Shown: piece by piece, positions 52,448 to 61,601 of the stretch
Numbering within the stretch: the stretch's first letter is position 1
Layout: each line of letters starts with the position of its first letter
Assembly: GCF_011769525.1 (NCBI RefSeq)
Contig: NZ_CP050440.1
Span: 7,674,001 to 7,738,000 of the forward strand
Origin: Tolypothrix sp. PCC 7910
Lineage (GTDB): Bacteria > Cyanobacteriota > Cyanobacteriia > Cyanobacteriales > Nostocaceae
Length of the DNA: 64,000 nt
Direction: 5' to 3'
Translations under genes and position numbers: made by a program
The notes under the pieces: model-generated
Told to the model about the DNA's origin: nothing
The model's input: only the letters and a program-made list of their open reading frames with translations
Database searches by the model: none

Positions 52448-55228
52448 AATCAGGAAAAGCGTGTTACCAAATTACAGTTACAAATAAAAAAAGCCGGATT
52501 CTTCATTTTTAATCTGCAATTTTTACTATTAAATAGTTTAGGTATTTTACCAGCAATTGCCGCAGATGAAGAACCAGTATTGAGCATAGTTTATAGTCAA
52601 GAAAATAGTAATCAATGGTCAACCATTACTAATCGCTTGCAAGCGGCTGGAGTGAACTATTGTGTGATACCCCTAGCGGATGTGCGAAGTGCGACAGATT
52701 GGGGCGATCGCAAGGTGTTATTTTTGCCCAACATTGAGACAATAACACCAGCACAAACAATCGCCTTAGAAGAATGGATGAGCAAAGGCGGGCGTTTAAT
52801 TGCTAGCGGACCTGTAGGAAGTTTGTCAGCGCCAGGAGTGCGTCAGTTGTTGCGGAGTCTTGTAGGTGGTTTTTGGGGATTTAGCTTGAGTGAAAAGCAA
52901 GAGCTACAACCAGCAAAAACCAAGCTACCAGAAGACTGGATTAACCAAGGGGCGATGTTTGGTCAAGTACATGGTGGCGTAATCTTACCTGATAGCGTCA
53001 GTACACCTGCGGCAGTGTGGAATAGTAATGATAATCAAGCAGCTGTGGTCACTACTGACCGTTCCACTTTGTTAGGCTGGCGCTGGGGCGTAGATGCAGT
53101 TGCAGGTGCGGAGTTAGATAACGCTTGGTTAAAAGCCGCGATCGCGCGTTATATGAAACTACCACCCAGCGCTAGTAGAAAGGTCGAAGGTGGTTCACCA
53201 ACTTGTTCTACTTCCACAGTGGCGAAATCCACAACACCCTCGCCATTACCACCAGTTATTACCAGTGCGATTCAACCAGTTGTCAAACCGCCAATTATTA
53301 ATGCGCCAAACCCACAAACTAAAACGCCACCAAAAGCGATCGCCACTGCTCCCCAACCTAGACAATTAGTGAATGTCACACCTCAGAATTCACGGGAGCC
53401 GATTGACGCATTAGAAGACACAGTGCGGTTGGATGTAGTACCCAACTCGAATGCGCCAATTAGTAGCGGTGATGCGATCGCTCTCCAGCAGGAGTTAGAA
53501 AATCTCATTGGACGCGTCGAAAGTTCCAATCTAGCGGCTGCTACTAATGGTAATAATGAAGATATCGCTAGCAATACCGAAGGGCTGAAGGTAGACCGCT
53601 CCAACTTGATCGCCAGTCGGTCTGGTGTACAACTACCAGAAACAGCCGTAGCAATTACTCAAGCTAGAGAAATTGCCAAAAACATACCCGTGTTGGTGGC
53701 GCAAAAAAATTATGCTTTAGCGCGTCAGCAGTGGCTCACAGCCAAGGCGAGTTTATGGAAGCAGTTTCCCCTCAACCGTAGATTGGCTCAACCAGAAATT
53801 CGCTCAGTTTGGTTAGACAGGGGGACAATTGTCCGTGCTGGTAGTGAGCAAGGGCTGGCGCAAATTTTTGATCGCTTGGCACAATCTGGAATTAACACAG
53901 TATTTTTTGAAACCCTCAACGCCAGTTATACAATATATCCCAGCCAAGTTGCACCCCAACAAAATCCCTTAGTTCGCGGTTGGGACCCCTTAGCCTCAGC
54001 CGTAAAATTAGCCCATGCGAGAAATATGGAATTACACGCTTGGGTTTGGGCTTTTGCAGCAGGTAATCAGCGTCACAATGAAATTATTAACGCCAAGCCA
54101 GATTATCCCGGGCCAGTATTAGCTGCTAACCCAGATTGGGCAAACTACGATAATCGTGGCAACATGATTCCTATCGGTCAAACCAAGCCATTTTTTGACC
54201 CAGCAAATCCCCAATTGCGGCAATATTTACTCAGGCTGTATGAAGAAATTGTCACACGCTATCAAGTTGACGGTCTTCAGTTAGATTACATTCGCTATCC
54301 CTTCCAAGACCCCGCCGCCGGGAGAAGTTATGGTTATGGGAAAGCTGCTAGAGAGCAATTTCAGCAACTTACAGGGGTAGATCCCACAAAAATTTCCCCC
54401 AGCGATCGCGATTTATGGCAAAAGTGGACAGAATTCCGTACCGCACAAGTTGATAGTTTTGTCGCCCAAGTTTCCCAACAACTGCGACAAAAGCGCTCTA
54501 ATTTAACTATCTCCGTAGCTGTATTTCCCTTACCAGAAATAGAACGCATTCACAAGCTGCAACAGCACTGGGAAGTTTGGGCTAGGCGCGGAGATATCGA
54601 TTTAATTGTGCCTATGACTTATGCTTTGGATACTCCTCGCTTCCAACGACTAGCACAACCTTGGATTTCTTCTACACAATTAGGCGCAACCTTATTAGTA
54701 CCGGGAATTCGGCTGCTTTCCTTACCAACGGTGGGTGCATTCGATCAACTGCAATTGGTGAGGGATTTACCTGTTAGCGGTTATGCACTTTTTGCTGTCG
54801 ATAATTTGAACAACGAGTTCCACAAAATCTTTAGTAATACTCAAGGTAAAGCACAACCCACCAGCACTGAACCTATTCCCCATCGTCAACCTTTTCAAGC
54901 AGCTGCTGTGCGTTATAACGCTTTACAACGAGAATGGAAATTTGTCTTGCAAAACGATCAAATGCGAATGCCAGCAACTACAATTGTTGAGTTTAATAAT
55001 CAAGCACAAGTTTTACAAACAGCTTTATCTCAACTAGCAGCCTCACCTTCTGCTAGTAAGTTCATCAACGCCAAAGCTGCACTCGGTCAATTCCAATCTC
55101 AATATCGAACCTGGATGCGCCAAGAAGCAATAGAGAATCCCTATCAAGTCAAAGTCTGGGAAAATCGTCTCGCTACGATTGAGCGTTTATTGCGTTACGG
55201 CGAAAGGCGCTTGCAGTCTCGTCCTTAG
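52442..55228 (+). CDS. Secreted GHL10-type (DUF187) family 10 glycoside hydrolase-like protein
   Basis: A 928-residue protein from a GTG at 52442. A signal peptide covers residues ~17-40 (FFIFNLQFLLLNSLGILPAIA). Residues ~45-240 resemble a glutamine-amidotransferase-like Rossmann domain (CVIPLADVRSATDWGDRKVLFLPN), followed by a Pro/Thr-rich linker (~245-320) and helical region. Residues ~450-780 match the GHL10/DUF187 barrel (EIRSVWLDRGTIVRAGSEQ, NTVFFETLNAS, HAWVWAFAAGN, VDGLQLDYIRYPF, IDLIVPMTYALDTP). Such proteins are thought to act on envelope or extracellular polysaccharide. The C-terminal ~130 residues are helical. It is monocistronic. Confidence 0.88.
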   Translation: MKNQEKRVTKLQLQIKKAGFFIFNLQFLLLNSLGILPAIAADEEPVLSIVYSQENSNQWSTITNRLQAAGVNYCVIPLADVRSATDWGDRKVLFLPNIETITPAQTIALEEWMSKGGRLIASGPVGSLSAPGVRQLLRSLVGGFWGFSLSEKQELQPAKTKLPEDWINQGAMFGQVHGGVILPDSVSTPAAVWNSNDNQAAVVTTDRSTLLGWRWGVDAVAGAELDNAWLKAAIARYMKLPPSASRKVEGGSPTCSTSTVAKSTTPSPLPPVITSAIQPVVKPPIINAPNPQTKTPPKAIATAPQPRQLVNVTPQNSREPIDALEDTVRLDVVPNSNAPISSGDAIALQQELENLIGRVESSNLAAATNGNNEDIASNTEGLKVDRSNLIASRSGVQLPETAVAITQAREIAKNIPVLVAQKNYALARQQWLTAKASLWKQFPLNRRLAQPEIRSVWLDRGTIVRAGSEQGLAQIFDRLAQSGINTVFFETLNASYTIYPSQVAPQQNPLVRGWDPLASAVKLAHARNMELHAWVWAFAAGNQRHNEIINAKPDYPGPVLAANPDWANYDNRGNMIPIGQTKPFFDPANPQLRQYLLRLYEEIVTRYQVDGLQLDYIRYPFQDPAAGRSYGYGKAAREQFQQLTGVDPTKISPSDRDLWQKWTEFRTAQVDSFVAQVSQQLRQKRSNLTISVAVFPLPEIERIHKLQQHWEVWARRGDIDLIVPMTYALDTPRFQRLAQPWISSTQLGATLLVPGIRLLSLPTVGAFDQLQLVRDLPVSGYALFAVDNLNNEFHKIFSNTQGKAQPTSTEPIPHRQPFQAAAVRYNALQREWKFVLQNDQMRMPATTIVEFNNQAQVLQTALSQLAASPSASKFINAKAALGQFQSQYRTWMRQEAIENPYQVKVWENRLATIERLLRYGERRLQSRP

Positions 55229-55735
55229 AGGCAGAGGGGCAGGGGGAGTAAAATTTGTGTAACCCTATTAATTTATATTCTCCCCTTCATGTTGTGTTTG
55301 GAAAAAGGTTAATCTTTATTGAACTCTGTTAGAGAAACAAGGCGCAGGATTGAGAGAGAAAGTAAGATAATTGATGTTTCCGTACTTTTTAAAGTACAAA
55401 CCATGATTTTTTGAGAAATAACCCATATTTCATTACCTATTACCTATTACCTATTACCTATTACTTAACCCCCAATCCCTAATAATTCTTAAGAATGTTG
55501 TATCTACATAACATAAATTTTCCAGTGTTAATACGCGAGTGCTAATTAACTATTAGAAAGAAAATATTACAATATCTGGGAATAATCTCATGGAGGGTAA
55601 CAATCAGTTATCTAAGTTTGAGCTATTGCTTTTAACCCTCTGTCAAGCCTACAACTTTATCTAAGTGGTAAATTCTGGCTTTTAAAATAAAAACCTACAG
55701 TAAGTATTTTCTGCTCGGAGTTATCCTCAACATTT
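55229..55735. other. Gene-free region with heptamer array
   Basis: 507 bases upstream of the sensor kinase. It contains tandem attacct heptamers at 55432-55466 and A/T-rich sequence before the ATG. No gene is seen; the kinase promoter is presumably in the last 200 bases. Confidence 0.55.
55432..55466. repeat. Heptamer array (attacct), five units
   Basis: Four exact attacct units and a fifth (attactt), perfect 7-base period. Confidence 0.9.
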
Positions 55736-58700
55736 ATGCAAACCGTACCTCAACTGATGTGGCTAAGAGACTTAAAGTCAATGCTTGACTTTCAGCCGTT
55801 GACGGTTGGGCCGGAAACATTGGTGTTAGATGCGATCGCTCTCATGGCAAATCAAGGTAAAAGCCTGTTAGTTGGCTCGGCTACCGATATTATCGGTGGG
55901 TTTAGCCAAAAAAATGTAGTGAATTTGGTAGCTTCTGGGGTAGATTTCAAAACCACTAAGATTTCAGAGGTGATGCATACTCCCATCATCAAGCTCAAGC
56001 TATCTGAGGTTAACGATCTACCAACGCTGCTTTGTCAATTACGCCAATCTCATTTGGATTTACTACCAGTTGTCGATGACGATGATAGACTGCTTGGTAC
56101 AATCACATTAGATAATATTTGTCAAGCGTTAGAGCAACAGCCCCAGCCAGCCACAGATCAATGCGATCCCATTCAGAAACAATTATGGTTGTTAGATTCG
56201 GTAATAGCTAGTGCTAACGATGCCATTGTGATTACAGAAGTAGGCTCACTAAATGAACCAGACCCGCGAATAGTTTATGCGAACACAGCCTTTACCCGGA
56301 TGTGCGGCTACAGCTTGGGTGAAATTGTGGGCAAAACACCCCGGATTTTACAGGGTGAGCAAACTTCTCAGACAGAACTGGCAAAAATCCGCACAGCACT
56401 GCAAACAGGATCGGCAATTAAGACAGAATTACTCAACTATAAAAAGGATGGTACTCCCTACTGGATAGAGATGAACATCTATCCCATTAGAGATGAAGGC
56501 GGAACAATCATTTATTTTGCCGCCATCCAGCGAGACATTACCACACGCAAACGTGATGAAGCTGCTCTGCAACAAACAGCGGAATTATTTCAACAACTTA
56601 CAGAAAATATTCCGCAAGTATTATTTGTGCGGGATGCAAAACAAGAAAAAATTTATTATGTCAGTCCCGCTTACACAAAAATTTGGGGCGTAAACAGCGA
56701 TCGCCTGTATGAAAACCCCCAAGAATATCTTGATTTGATCCATCCCCAAGACCGCGATCGCATTATTGCAGCAAGAGAAAATCTTTTATTAGGTGAGTCT
56801 TTCAACGCAGAATATCGTATTATTCGCCCTGATGGTGAATTGCGTTGGATTGCCAGTAAAACTTTCCCCATTAAAAATGAATTCGGAGAGATTTATCGCA
56901 TTGTAGGCATTGCCGAAGATATTACCATACTCAAGCAAGTTCAAGCAGATTTAAGTCAAACAAACGCAGAGCTAGAAAAGCGAGTATTAAAGCGCACTAT
57001 TGCTTTAGAAGAAATCAACCAACAGCTCATGTCTGAAATTTTGGAGCGCCAAACTATCGAAGAGCAATTGCGAGAGAGCGAACAGCGTTATCAAACTATT
57101 GCCACTATCTCACCTGTAGGCATTTATCGCACAGATGCATCGGGAAATTGCCACTATGTCAACGAACAGTGGTGCAACATGACGGGAATGACACAAAACC
57201 AAGCCGTAGGAAGAGGCTGGATAGCAGCTCTTCACCCTGAAGATAGAGAAAGGGTACAGACAGAATGGTTGCAATCTGTAGACCAAAACCAGCCCTTTCG
57301 TTCAGAATATCGGTATAAGCGTCCAGATGGTAGTGAAATCTGGGTTTTTGGTCAAGCCGTTACCGAACGCAACGAAACAGGGGAAATCATTGCTTATGTA
57401 GGGACAGTCACCGACATCAGCGAACAGCAAGCAGCACTGCGCGATCGCCAACTCGCCATCCAAGCACTTAGAGAAAGCGAAGAACGTTTCCGCAACTTAG
57501 TAGAAACCAGTAGCGATTTAGTCTGGGAAGTGGATGAAAACGCACTTTATACTTACGTTAGTCCGAAAATTCAGGATATTTTGGGTTATAAACCAGAGGA
57601 AGTACTCGGTAACAGCCCCCTTGACTTTATGCCCTTGCCTCATAGAAAAATGTTGGCAGAGACTTTTGCAGCAGTTTTCCTGACACCACAAACGTTTCAA
57701 TGTCTGGAGAACATCCAGATGCATCAAGATGGCCATTTAGTTGTGCTAGAAACTAGTGCTGTGCCTGTATTTGATACCCAAGGTAAATTCATTGGTTATC
57801 GGGGGATAAGTCGTGATGTTACCCAACGCCACCAAGCAGAAGCATCCTTAAGGGAGACACAAAAGCAGCTACAGGCAATTTTAGATCATTCCTCAGCATT
57901 AATTTATGTAGTAGATATTCATCATCGATTCCTACTGATCAATAGCCAGTATGAAAAATTATTTAATGTAACGCAAGTAGAGGTTGTAGGCAAAAGCATT
58001 TACGATATTTGGGATAATGAGACTGCCGATAACTTTGCAGTCAACAACCGCCAAGTAATTACCAATGGTGTCCCCATAGAAGTAGAGGAAGCTGTTCCCC
58101 AAAGCGATGGCTTGCATACTTATTTATCGAGCAAGTTTCCTTTAAAAGATAACAATGGCAATATCTATGCTGTTTGTGGCATTTCTACAGATATTACTGA
58201 ACGTAAATTAGTTGAGGAATCACTACTCAGCTTTCGCAAGGCAATAGAAAGCACGAGTGATGGCGTTGCTATTGTGGATATCACAGGTAAAGGTATTTAC
58301 TTTAATCCAGCATTTCTCAATTTATATGAATATACCCAAGCGGAATTACAAGCACCAGGCGGGTTGGCCGCGATTTTTCAACAGCCACAAGATCGTGAGG
58401 AATTATATCAGACACTTGTGCAAGGCAATTCCTGGCATAAAGAATTAACCATGCGATCGCGCAGTGGTCGCACCTTACAAGTATATCTGCGCGCAGATGC
58501 CATTAAAGATGCGACTGGCAAGGTCTTAGGAATAGTCTGCAACCATACTGATATTACCCAACGCCAGCTAGTAGAGGCAGGTTTACGACTTCGCGATCGC
58601 GCGATCGCAGCTAGTAGTAATGGGATTATTATTGCTGATGCCAGTATACCCAACGGGCCCATTATCTATGTTAATTCTGCCTTTGAGCGGATGACTGGAT

Positions 58701-60079
58701 ATACTGCGACAGCAGTGATTGGGCAAAACTTTAATTTATTCCACAACAATGAAAATCAAGCACAATTAAAACAACTGAATGCCGCAATGCAAGCAGGTGA
58801 AGACTGCACCGTTATTCTGCGTAACTATCGTCAAGATGGCGAAATTTTTTGGACTAAGCTCAACATTTCTCCTGTTTATGACATTGCAGGGACACTTACT
58901 CACTATATTGGCATTCAAACAGATATCACTGAACGCAAACAAGCAGAAACAGCACTACTTCTTAGCCAACAAAGACTGCAATACTTACTAGCTTCAACCC
59001 CAGCTGTAATTTATAGCTGCAAAGTCTCCGGAGATTTTGGCGCAACTTTTATCAGCGAAAATGTCAAAGCCATGATGGGATATGAACCCAGAGAATTCCT
59101 CGAAGATTCTAGTTTTTGGGCTAGTCGTATCCACCCAGACGATGTATCAGATGTTTTTGCTCAAATATCGCAGGTTTTTACTCAGGGATATCATACCTAT
59201 GAGTACCGTTTTTTACACAAAGATGGTAATTATCGTTGGGTTTATGATCAAGTCCATGCCATCCAAGATGAAGCTGGTAACTTTGTGGAACTTGTCGGTT
59301 ATTGGGCAGATATTACAGAACGTAAACAATTAGAACAGGAGTTAATAACAGCACTGGAGAAAGAAATAGAACTCAACGAACTCAAATCTCGGTTTATCAC
59401 CATGACTTCTCATGAGTTCCGCACACCGTTGAGTACCATTCTCTCTTCTTCAGAGTTACTAGAACACTACCGCCACAAATGGACAGACGAAAAACAACTC
59501 ATTCACATTCACCGTATCCAAACTTCTGTCCATCGCATGACAGAAATGTTGAATGATATTTTGTTTATTGGCAAAGCCGAAGCGGGAATACTAGAATATC
59601 ACCCAACATCTTTTGATTTAGTAGCATACTGCCATAAATTAGTTGCAGAAGTTCAACTAGATCATCACAACCAACACCGCATTTCTTTTCACAGCCAAGC
59701 TGAATTTATAGAATGTTACATAGATGAGAAATTACTAAAACATATTCTTAGTAATTTGCTCACCAATGCCATCATATATTCCCCAGATGATCGCAATGTC
59801 AATTTCACTCTGACTTGTCAAAATGGTCGAGCAATCTTTGAAATTCAAGACCAGGGAATAGGCATTCCAGAAACAGACCTACCGCATCTCTTTGCATCTT
59901 TTCATCGAGCTAGTAATGTAGGTAATATCATCGGTACTGGATTAGGGCTAGCAATTGTGAAAAAATGTGTTGATATCCATCAGGGTGAAATCTTTGTCAC
60001 TACTCAACTAGGAGTTGGGACAACGTTCACAGTAACTCTCCCAATTGGTAAGCATCATGAATTACTAACATCAGAGTAA
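55736..60079 (+). CDS. Hybrid-input sensor histidine kinase: CBS pair, about eight PAS domains, HisKA, HATPase
   Basis: A 1447-residue cytoplasmic kinase without membrane segments. Residues ~1-135 are two CBS motifs (adenosine-nucleotide type ligand sensing). About eight PAS domains follow (roughly 150-275, 280-400, 445-565, 580-700, 705-820, 825-945, 950-1070, 1080-1200). Two of them look LOV-like (GKTPRILQGE and GQNFNLFHNN) but lack the flavin-binding Cys of LOV domains. The HisKA H-box is MTSHEFRTPLS with phospho-His1226, and the HATPase has NLLTNAI, DQGIGIP and GTGLGLAIVKK. It is followed 81 bases downstream by a REC-EAL gene, the likely partner. The signal is probably redox or a small ligand. 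Confidence 0.95.
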   Translation: MQTVPQLMWLRDLKSMLDFQPLTVGPETLVLDAIALMANQGKSLLVGSATDIIGGFSQKNVVNLVASGVDFKTTKISEVMHTPIIKLKLSEVNDLPTLLCQLRQSHLDLLPVVDDDDRLLGTITLDNICQALEQQPQPATDQCDPIQKQLWLLDSVIASANDAIVITEVGSLNEPDPRIVYANTAFTRMCGYSLGEIVGKTPRILQGEQTSQTELAKIRTALQTGSAIKTELLNYKKDGTPYWIEMNIYPIRDEGGTIIYFAAIQRDITTRKRDEAALQQTAELFQQLTENIPQVLFVRDAKQEKIYYVSPAYTKIWGVNSDRLYENPQEYLDLIHPQDRDRIIAARENLLLGESFNAEYRIIRPDGELRWIASKTFPIKNEFGEIYRIVGIAEDITILKQVQADLSQTNAELEKRVLKRTIALEEINQQLMSEILERQTIEEQLRESEQRYQTIATISPVGIYRTDASGNCHYVNEQWCNMTGMTQNQAVGRGWIAALHPEDRERVQTEWLQSVDQNQPFRSEYRYKRPDGSEIWVFGQAVTERNETGEIIAYVGTVTDISEQQAALRDRQLAIQALRESEERFRNLVETSSDLVWEVDENALYTYVSPKIQDILGYKPEEVLGNSPLDFMPLPHRKMLAETFAAVFLTPQTFQCLENIQMHQDGHLVVLETSAVPVFDTQGKFIGYRGISRDVTQRHQAEASLRETQKQLQAILDHSSALIYVVDIHHRFLLINSQYEKLFNVTQVEVVGKSIYDIWDNETADNFAVNNRQVITNGVPIEVEEAVPQSDGLHTYLSSKFPLKDNNGNIYAVCGISTDITERKLVEESLLSFRKAIESTSDGVAIVDITGKGIYFNPAFLNLYEYTQAELQAPGGLAAIFQQPQDREELYQTLVQGNSWHKELTMRSRSGRTLQVYLRADAIKDATGKVLGIVCNHTDITQRQLVEAGLRLRDRAIAASSNGIIIADASIPNGPIIYVNSAFERMTGYTATAVIGQNFNLFHNNENQAQLKQLNAAMQAGEDCTVILRNYRQDGEIFWTKLNISPVYDIAGTLTHYIGIQTDITERKQAETALLLSQQRLQYLLASTPAVIYSCKVSGDFGATFISENVKAMMGYEPREFLEDSSFWASRIHPDDVSDVFAQISQVFTQGYHTYEYRFLHKDGNYRWVYDQVHAIQDEAGNFVELVGYWADITERKQLEQELITALEKEIELNELKSRFITMTSHEFRTPLSTILSSSELLEHYRHKWTDEKQLIHIHRIQTSVHRMTEMLNDILFIGKAEAGILEYHPTSFDLVAYCHKLVAEVQLDHHNQHRISFHSQAEFIECYIDEKLLKHILSNLLTNAIIYSPDDRNVNFTLTCQNGRAIFEIQDQGIGIPETDLPHLFASFHRASNVGNIIGTGLGLAIVKKCVDIHQGEIFVTTQLGVGTTFTVTLPIGKHHELLTSE

Positions 60080-60160
60080 ATACGCATTTAATAGCTGATA
60101 AATGACCTATAAAATGTCACGAAAGCTAATTACAGAATCAAATACAAACAGATTTAAATT

Positions 60161-61354
60161 ATGACTAAAATTTTAGTAATTGAAGATGAAGAACTAGTAC
60201 GGGAAAATCTATTAGATTTACTTGATGCTGAAGATTTTGATACCATTGCTGCGGCTAATGGCAAAATCGGGATAAATTTAGCCTTTGCGGAAATTCCTGA
60301 TTTAATTTTGTGTGACATGATGATGCCAGAAGTTGATGGTTATGGCGTATTAACTACATTACGTCAAGACCCATTAACGGCAACAATTCCCTTTATTTTC
60401 TTGACGGCTAAATCTGCAAAAGCCGATTTTCGTCAAGGTATGGATATGGGCGCAGATGACTACTTGACAAAGCCTTTCACCCGCGCTGAATTATTAAGCG
60501 CTATTGTTAATCGCCTAGAAAAACAAGCTGCTTTAAAAAAGCACTTATTGTCCACACAAACTGCAAATATGGCATTATCGCCAAAGATGCAGTTACTAGA
60601 AAGTTACTTACAACAAGTAGTTAAAGCGGAAAAATTTTCGGAATTCGAGTTGTATTATCAACCAATAGTAGATATCGCTTCCGGAAAAATTATTGCCGCC
60701 GAAAGCCTATTGTATTGGGAAAGCCCAGAATTAGGTTTAGTTCCGCCTTTAGAGTTCCTACAATTAGCCGAATCTACAGGTTTAATTCTGCCAATTGAAC
60801 AATGGATTATAACCAACGTCTGCTCTCAAATCAAAAGTTGGCAATATAATCTTGACTTTATGCCCTTGAGTATCAATGTCAATGTATCTGGAAGTCAATT
60901 TTATCATCCAGATTTTATCTCAACGATATCTGAACTTTTAGCCAGCAAGAAAGTCGCATCCCAGCACCTGGAAATCGAACTGAGTGAAAGCACTCTCATG
61001 CAAGACACCACTAATGCGATCGCTATTCTAGGGAAATTATTTTCTTTAGGTGTAAAAATCAGTCTTGATGATTTTGGTATTGGCTCTTCTTCTTTAGTTA
61101 ATTTGAAAGAGTTACCTATTAATACCTTAAAAATCGGCCGATATTTTATTCATAATATTGACTCGAATCTACAGAAATCAGCCTTAACTACAGCCGTAAT
61201 TGAAATGGCTCATAAGCTAAATATACGGGTAATCGCTGAAGGTGTAGATACAGAAGCCGAACTAGATTTCTTACGTCAATCTAATTGTGATGCGATGCAA
61301 GGATTTCTCTTAAGTCGTCCATTACCAGCAGCTGAATTAGAAAACTTCTTTTAA
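60161..61354 (+). CDS. Response regulator with REC and EAL (c-di-GMP phosphodiesterase-like) domains
   Basis: A 397-residue protein. REC domain residues 1-~125: acidic pocket EDEE, phospho-acceptor Asp52 (LILCDMMMPE), Lys in YLTKPF. EAL domain ~155-397: the first Glu in IIAAESLLYWE (ESL for EAL), NVNVSGSQF, IELSES, LDDFGIGSSSL, AEGVDTEAEL and MQGFLLSRPLP. One unusual position: the KID motif reads KIG (Gly326, bases 61136-61138), losing an Asp generally conserved in active enzymes. It may thus be a weak or inactive phosphodiesterase that binds c-di-GMP as an effector. Its gene follows the CBS-PAS kinase and is probably its output. Confidence 0.93.
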   Translation: MTKILVIEDEELVRENLLDLLDAEDFDTIAAANGKIGINLAFAEIPDLILCDMMMPEVDGYGVLTTLRQDPLTATIPFIFLTAKSAKADFRQGMDMGADDYLTKPFTRAELLSAIVNRLEKQAALKKHLLSTQTANMALSPKMQLLESYLQQVVKAEKFSEFELYYQPIVDIASGKIIAAESLLYWESPELGLVPPLEFLQLAESTGLILPIEQWIITNVCSQIKSWQYNLDFMPLSINVNVSGSQFYHPDFISTISELLASKKVASQHLEIELSESTLMQDTTNAIAILGKLFSLGVKISLDDFGIGSSSLVNLKELPINTLKIGRYFIHNIDSNLQKSALTTAVIEMAHKLNIRVIAEGVDTEAELDFLRQSNCDAMQGFLLSRPLPAAELENFF

Positions 61355-61403
61355 ATACAAACTGCTGAAAAAATTTAACTCTCATACCTTTAAATTAAAT
61401 AAA

Positions 61404-61455
61404 AGCTTCGGCATTGCATAACAAGGAAATATTTTGTTTAGCAATGCCATAAGCT
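61404..61455 (+). terminator. Imperfect hairpin after REC-EAL gene
   Basis: ggcattgc (61410-61417) pairs with gcaatgcc (61441-61448), with an outer agctt/aagct pair. It has no strong T-tract. Confidence 0.4.
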
Positions 61456-61601
61456 AGTTGGGTATGTAGAATTGGCTGACTTGAAAACTATTATAAATAG
61501 CTTATATTAGTGATTGTGTTGGGGTTCAAGTATAAGTTTTCGTATAAGTTGTATATTTTGTATACAAACAGCCAATTTCTATATATTTTTTTGGTGAGAG
61601 C

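Noticed and set aside
55736-60079. LOV blue-light photoreceptor
   Set aside because: The cysteine required for the flavin adduct is absent in both LOV-like PAS domains.
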